DNA from: Lithospermum erythrorhizon
Lineage: Eukaryota; Streptophyta; Magnoliopsida; Boraginales; Boraginaceae
Length of the DNA stretch: 64,000 bases
Assembly (NCBI GenBank): GCA_019722365.1
Contig: JADFUC010000709.1
Span: 496,001-560,000, forward strand
Direction: 5' to 3'
Position 1 is the first letter of the stretch. Every line of letters starts with the position of its first letter. A program made the translations under genes and the position numbers. This document shows positions 58,824 through 64,000 of this stretch, one piece after another. Below the pieces are notes generated by a model. It made no database searches, was not told where the DNA came from, and was given only the letters and a program-made list of their open reading frames with translations.

Positions 58824-60587
58824 ATGATAAAAATATAAATAAATTAGAGATAAAATAGCAAAATTGGAGTCTTGAAGTTTCTAATTTGTGAAAAAAAATG
58901 TTAAAATTGCATAAATACTTTTTACTCAAATTGTTTTTTTCATAATAAATATGTAGAAGGTGACCTCGTTGATGTAAGGCCGAGAGGTTGTCAAAGAAAA
59001 ACTCAACTCAATTATTAGTTCGATTTGAATTCAATAAATTGAATATCCGATCAAGTTACCGAATATCCATTTAACCAAATTAATAACATCACCAAGGAAC
59101 ACGAACCGAAAAACTCAACTTCATTATTCATCCATTGATTATCAAGTGGACTCCATAAACTGATTACCCAATCGAATTACCCAAAATTCGCTCTCAACTA
59201 ATTATGAACATAAGTGAACAGATATTTTTATCGATTGATTTTTATTTTGAAGAATAACATTTATCTTTTACAAAATTATTTTGTTATTCGTGAATATTAT
59301 GTTTTTCATTTTTATGTGATTCCCTAATGTATTCCAATTTCTTTTATAAAAAAAATTTATTGTCTCTTTAACTTTCAAAGTGGAAATTTGGTAATTGAAT
59401 TACTATGAATTGATAGTGATGAATGGAGGATCTTGCAGACATTCGAAATTTAATAAATAATTTTTAATTAATTTGATTATTTTAATTTGTTAAATCGATT
59501 AAATAAAATGATCATTAATGAGTTATGACATCAATATTAGGTTTCAACTCAAAACTAAATGAAATCGAATATGTGTAAATCATAAGGGTTTTCGAAGACA
59601 CTCGAAATTAATCGAAGCCTAAATTAGGTTTTTTACATTAACTAACCCTAAATTCTTAACTCAAACAGTGAGAAAATAACAAGAATTAAATGTCAATTTA
59701 GCTAAGGCTCAAAAAATCCCAATTTATTGTCATTCCCGGCTATTTTGGCCTAAAATGGAAAACTAAAAGCTGGGCATACAACAAAGACTGAAGATTGCGT
59801 TTAAAACGGCTAATTCAGCAGCTTAAGTTAATATGAAAACGCTAAGTTGATCTAAAAGTACCCTGAATCTTTCTCATTTCAAGGAGAGAAAGAGAGTGGG
59901 GGACAGTAATTACAAAATTCAACGGTTAAGCATTAAAATCTGTGATTGGCGGATCAACCAATCGGAAGAAAGCCTGAAAGCCTATAAATACCCCCTCTAT
60001 TCATTCGAAAATTTCATCCCTAAAATATAATAAAACCTCTTGATTTATTTGTTAGCTTTTTTCAAGAGAGAAACTATTAGAGATCACCAAAAAAGGTTGA
60101 ATCATCAAATCCATAGCCTAAATATTATAAGACTTAAATCGGCGTAGAACGGAAAAAGAACACAAAATTCTTCAAATTCCACTCACCAAAATAATCAAGT
60201 AATATCAGAACAATGTTAAATTAATCGCATAAATACGTAATTTCGGTAGATCAATACCCAAAAACCGAAGCGAGAATTTAATTATTCAAATCTCATAAAT
60301 AAAGTAAAACTAAGATAAGCCTCAAAGTCCCTAGGCAGTAAATTCATAGAGAAGCCAGACAACCTCGTTTCCGTCAAGGAAGACGAGTAAATAAAGCACC
60401 CCTCGACAAAGCACAAACATATCCCCATTGATGTCAAGCATATCCTCTTCACAAAGAATAGCACATAAAGTTCGAGAGTCGACAAAAAGTTGGTAACTCA
60501 ATCTAGTCGTTAAGGCCCCTTGTTGTATTATAGAAGCAACAACCAAGTCTAAGTCCCAATGACCAAATTCCAAAGACCACGCATCAA
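58824..60587. other. AT-rich spacer, possible LTR debris
   Basis: Upstream region of the DnaJ gene, then repeat-like DNA. A cctataaatacccc TATA-like motif near 59980, followed by cDNA-like text, resembles an LTR promoter. The open frames at 60282-60597 (minus) have no recognised motif. Confidence 0.4.
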
Positions 60588-60870
60588 GTCCGTACAACCA
60601 TACCTTGATATCGCTACGCCTGCTCGAACCATATCCAAGTCAAAGACCAAGTCCAAAAGCTCAAGTCTTTATCTGAAGTCTAGATCATTGATCCGCATCT
60701 CCTATCCAACTTAGGATCATGATCGTCCAAGCATAAACGTAATTATAAGAGCGCCAAACCAGACTCAAATTCAAATCAAGTTCAAGACATACTACCCAAG
60801 ATTCTAACAACAATAACTGCTTGCAGTAACAATATCGGTTAGATTTCAACCCCACCATTTGAAAAATTGT
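60588..60870. repeat. Left copy of a ~280-base direct repeat
   Basis: Shares with 62417-62700 the ordered landmarks cgtacaaccatac, ccatatccaa, ctatcc(c)aacttaggatca, gtccaag/aaagata, ccaagattc-like text and a caactcca/caccccacca(t)ttga end. The copies are about 1.83 kb apart, same orientation, diverged by indels. They may be the LTRs of the element whose gag remnant lies between them. Confidence 0.7.
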
Positions 60871-60999
60871 TTGTACCTAAATAGATTGGTTTTATTGCTT
60901 TATCGCTTCATGACTATAAGCCCCAAATTCCATCAGCTTTAATGGAATCGAAATCCCAAGGTCATATCGTTAATGGTATTTAAATAACGCTGGGGAATG

Positions 61000-61740
61000 C
61001 ATGGGATCATATTGGTTAAACGTTTGCTCGATCATCAAAGGAAACGCATTCGAGTGGGAGACTGAATCGGGAGCCGCCCAAGACGTCAAGTTGGGCACAA
61101 TTGGCTGAATTCCTAAATCGCTTTTCATCACCCATCTAGAAGTTAGTATGATAGTTAATTGTTGACCTCACGACCACCAATCTCCACTCTATAATACAAC
61201 ATGCTTAAGCGCCAATCGTGTTTCTAAGTGACTTCTACAAATGGGGAAATGATATCAAGTATAAGACAAGTTTCAAGTCAAGACGACGCCATGCTTTGTA
61301 ATGTCTATGTTCTTAAGCAGGTTAGAAATTCTCACTACTTAATTGTATGCCGACAGAGAGACGCTTTTAATCGGGACAGTCTATTTAAGTTTCTAAAATT
61401 TGTTACTTAAAGAATCGGTTGTTTAAACTTGTTATTTATTGATTCTCATTTGAATTATTACGAAATTGAGCTTGAATGATTCTTCAGGTCATTTGTAGAT
61501 CGAGCATCAAATCAAAGTTGGGACCGCCTAATAAATTGAAAGTTAAAACAAGCTCCTCTTTTAGACGGCCCCTCGCAAATCGCCTCTTTAAAGTAATGCC
61601 ACGCAACCATGTTAGAGAACATTTGCTATCGCCCCTGCAAAGCCTCGCACACCCAGTGCAGGCCGATCAGCGCTTAAATATTTTGAACCGTTGGCAGAAC
61701 TATCGGCCTAAAAAACGAGGCCGACGGGGTTGATTAGGTT
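61000..61740 (+). pseudogene. Retrotransposon gag remnant (Ty3/gypsy-like)
   Basis: IKGNAFEWETES at about 61036-61072, followed across a stop by EFLNRF-like text near 61107, resembles the gypsy gag core (usual form LKGxAxxW...EFxxRF). The segment 61560-61730 reads MPRNHVREHLLSPLQSLAH and ends in a basic KKRGRRG. All pieces are short and out of frame with each other. A TATA-like cctataaaagc near 61757 may start the adjoining LTR. Confidence 0.5.
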
Positions 61741-62416
61741 CACGATTTTGACACCTATAAAAGCACTTCATCACCAATTAAAACCTAACTTTTTGCAATC
61801 AATTTTCACAATCAATTCTCATTTGTACCAAAGCAAAAGCTCAATCTCTCTTAATCATACTTGTTCAATTAGTTTGTGAGAAATTCCATTAGATCTTAAA
61901 TTGTATTAGTCTTTATTTATCCATTGAGGGATTTTGTCAAGAAGAGCTCTTAGAAAGCGGTTATTAACTAGTTGTAGAACACTGTTTGTTGTTCTAGTCA
62001 GGTTGACCTCGAACGCGGTCAGTCCGGTCGCTTTAGAGATTCTCTAAATGGTCATGAGGCGAGTTAGTGTCTGTGTGATCGTTAGATGGTCATAGCTGCT
62101 TGTTTAGCCACTAGGTGAACTCCTGAATATAATACGATGTTATTTTTCCAAATTCGAGGTTTGAAAGTCAAGAGTCGGTATTAAACTCGCTATATCACAG
62201 TACCTTCTAACCCTATTAATTATTTACCTCTATCAATAATTTATATCAGTCAGTATTAAGCAGAAATTCTATTTAGTTTGAATGCAGATGAATTAGAGAA
62301 TTGGGTGGAATTGTTTTAAGCTAAGAAAGTAGTAATATTAAGGCCCTCTTGCTTAATACTATACTAAATCAAGCCTAAAGTTCTAATAAACTGGAAATGT
62401 CCAAAGTTAATTCACA

Positions 62417-62700
62417 TCACCCGTACAACCATACGGGATAATGTCATAAGGCCTGCCTACCATATCCAAAGCTCGGAAGTACCAAATTAAAAGTTTCGTC
62501 TTTTATCCACCAGATCACTGATCGATTCCTATCCCAACTTAGGATCATATTTATTGTCCAAAGATAACCTACAAGAGAGCCTAAACCAAGACTCAACCAA
62601 ATCAAGTCCAAGACCACACCAAATTCAACTAAAGATTCAAAGAATCATAAGTAACAATAGAATAGGTATTTAATCTCAACTCCATTTGATAAATTATTTT
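62417..62700. repeat. Right copy of the ~280-base direct repeat
   Basis: Matches 60588-60870 in the same orientation (see that entry). Between this repeat and the WAT1 gene (62701-63241) I see only AT-rich spacer and the probable 3' UTR of that gene. Confidence 0.7.
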
Positions 62701-63241
62701 GAAAATTTTAGATAATTTTCTAAAAGGATTTATTGTATTAATACGCATACATTATAAATAATAAAATTTAGAGTTACAACTAAGCATACTCAAATGGGAG
62801 GATGTTGTAATGTTCCATATTGGTTAGATTTTACATTTTTACCAATGATAATAAATAAGTTGTGTTAGAATTCTAAACAATCAAGAAGATTTGGAGGAAG
62901 TATAAATTTGTCGATCAAAATACAAAGATAACAATGTTGCTATTGAGGTAGTAGGAAATAAGCTATTGTAACACCTTGTAAATATACATATAATCATTAA
63001 ACCTAAAAACGAGATTACTCAACAAGCTTGAATTTGCATTGTAAGACCCCCCTTAAAAAAACTTGTATTGCAAGAGACTTTCTCCCCTTCATGGTTGTTA
63101 ACGATCCCTTTATTCTGTTTAGATCGAATTTTCTCAAAAACATTATTATTAAGACATGTTATATTGTATACATTACTTCTCTAGACGGAATTAATTAATG
63201 AGGTAGATGCAATTAGCTATGACTTTTAATTCTTGAAATGG

Positions 63242-63914
63242 TTATGCCATATCTTCATTCACTTCAGATCTTGAACGCTCCTTCTGCAAATCATCATTTG
63301 AAGTAGAATTGCTTATTTGCTCTTTCTTTTTTCCCCACAACACACAATATAGCCCACCAACAAGCAATATTGCTCCCAACACACTGCATCAAATCAAACA
63401 AGTCTAATTAACAATGGACATATATATACTCATTTAAAAAAAAATCCAATATACTACAACTAAAACTTTATTTGAGTAAGTTATTAAAATTTATTACCTG
63501 CCCAAAGTAGTTATTTCCCCAAATAAAAAAGCAGAAGAAAGCATTGTGAAGATCAAGACCATAGGAGTTGTCATGGCAAAAAAGACTGCTCCTTTCCTCT
63601 CAACGACCCATGCTTGCAAGTAAAACGTAACGCCTGTGACTAATATTCCCTGCATCAATATTCCAAGCAATTTCCAGTTAGACACATAATATATTTCAAT
63701 AATATAATTTAAAGGAGATCATGAAAATAAAAAGATGTTTTCCCCATCAACTTACACAATAAGCAACTGATAAAAGTCTGATATTCCAACCGAGGACCCA
63801 TTCAGAAGGGTTTCTTTCGACAATAATGGCAATTACAAATGATTGAATTGCACTGAAGAAGCATTGAATGGTTATGAGCAGCAGTTTTGAAGGGTAGCTA
63901 AGCAATATTCGACC
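63242..63914 (-). CDS. WAT1-related protein (nodulin MtN21/EamA), 3' part
   Basis: C-terminal half of a plant drug/metabolite-type transporter; the WAT1 namesake moves auxin across the tonoplast and other members move amino acids. Exons on the minus strand: 63914-63756, 63649-63498 and 63383-63242 (stop TAA), GT-AG, phases 0, 0 and 2 agreeing. Visible: ILLSYPSKLLLITIQCFF and SEWVLGWNIRLLSVAYC; GILVTGVTFYLQAWVVERKG then PMVLIFTMLSSAFLFGE; SVLGAILLVGGLYCVLWGKK, the classic last membrane segment ending in LWGK, with a polar tail. These cover the second EamA domain. The 5' exons lie beyond the right edge; 63915-64000 is intron. Confidence 0.92.
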
Positions 63915-64000
63915 CTGTCAAAATTAAGTTATTAAAATTAATTTAAGATGGAGGTAGTATACTTCGAATAACATATAAATATATAATATATCGAGTTCAA

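Overview
This window is nuclear DNA of a flowering plant, most likely a eudicot. Genes are split by GT-AG introns, the encoded families are plant families (callose synthase, MAPKKK3, ATL RING-H2, WAT1), and the gene islands sit in AT-rich DNA full of Ty1/copia retrotransposons, MITEs, a SINE-like insertion and satellite-like arrays. I cannot name the species. Exon borders were read by eye from splice signals, frame continuity and remembered family sequences; no search was run.

Layout. 0.35-2.4 kb (+): the last four exons of a CALS9/CALS10-type callose synthase, cut by the left edge. 2.5-4.3 kb: spacer with a duplicated ~0.5 kb block and inverted repeats. 4.5-8.8 kb (+): a MAPKKK3-type MAP kinase kinase kinase from which the exon carrying the ATP-binding lysine is absent. 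9.4-16.4 kb: decayed retroelement DNA between two ~230-base direct repeats. 16.5-19.1 kb (+): a plant SNM1/beta-CASP DNA-repair nuclease with a damaged exon 2. 20.3-21.4 kb (-): unassigned exons and a small plastid-type ORF. 21.6-23.6 kb: AT-rich satellite-like array. 25.4-31.5 kb (+): an almost full-length copia element with both LTRs, frames broken. 31.6-38.2 kb: two more copia remnants facing each other. 38.8-39.5 kb (+): an intronless ATL RING-H2 ligase, then a MITE. 40-45 kb: AT-rich repeats. 45.3-46.8 kb (+): splicing factor ISY1. 47.7-49.1 kb (-): BOLA2. 49.7-51.2 kb (-): LSM3. 52.6-53.2 kb (+): a three-helix membrane protein of unknown role. 54.9-58.8 kb (-): a DnaJ protein with its J domain at the C-terminus and a retroposon in intron 2. 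59-63 kb: LTR-type repeats and a gag remnant. 63.2-63.9 kb (-): the last three exons of a WAT1-related transporter, cut by the right edge.

The genes do not form a pathway. Two of them (ISY1, LSM3) act in pre-mRNA splicing and several act in signalling or maintenance, but this looks like ordinary plant gene order. The points most worth following are the MAPKKK3 gene without its lysine exon and with a four-fold repeated splice donor, the SNM1 gene without its HCPG motif, the non-AG acceptor in LSM3, and the retroposon with 18-base target duplications. Coding exons are mostly clean, whereas transposon frames are broken everywhere. That fits either old elements or an assembly poorly polished in methylated repeats, and it is a caution for every broken-gene call here.
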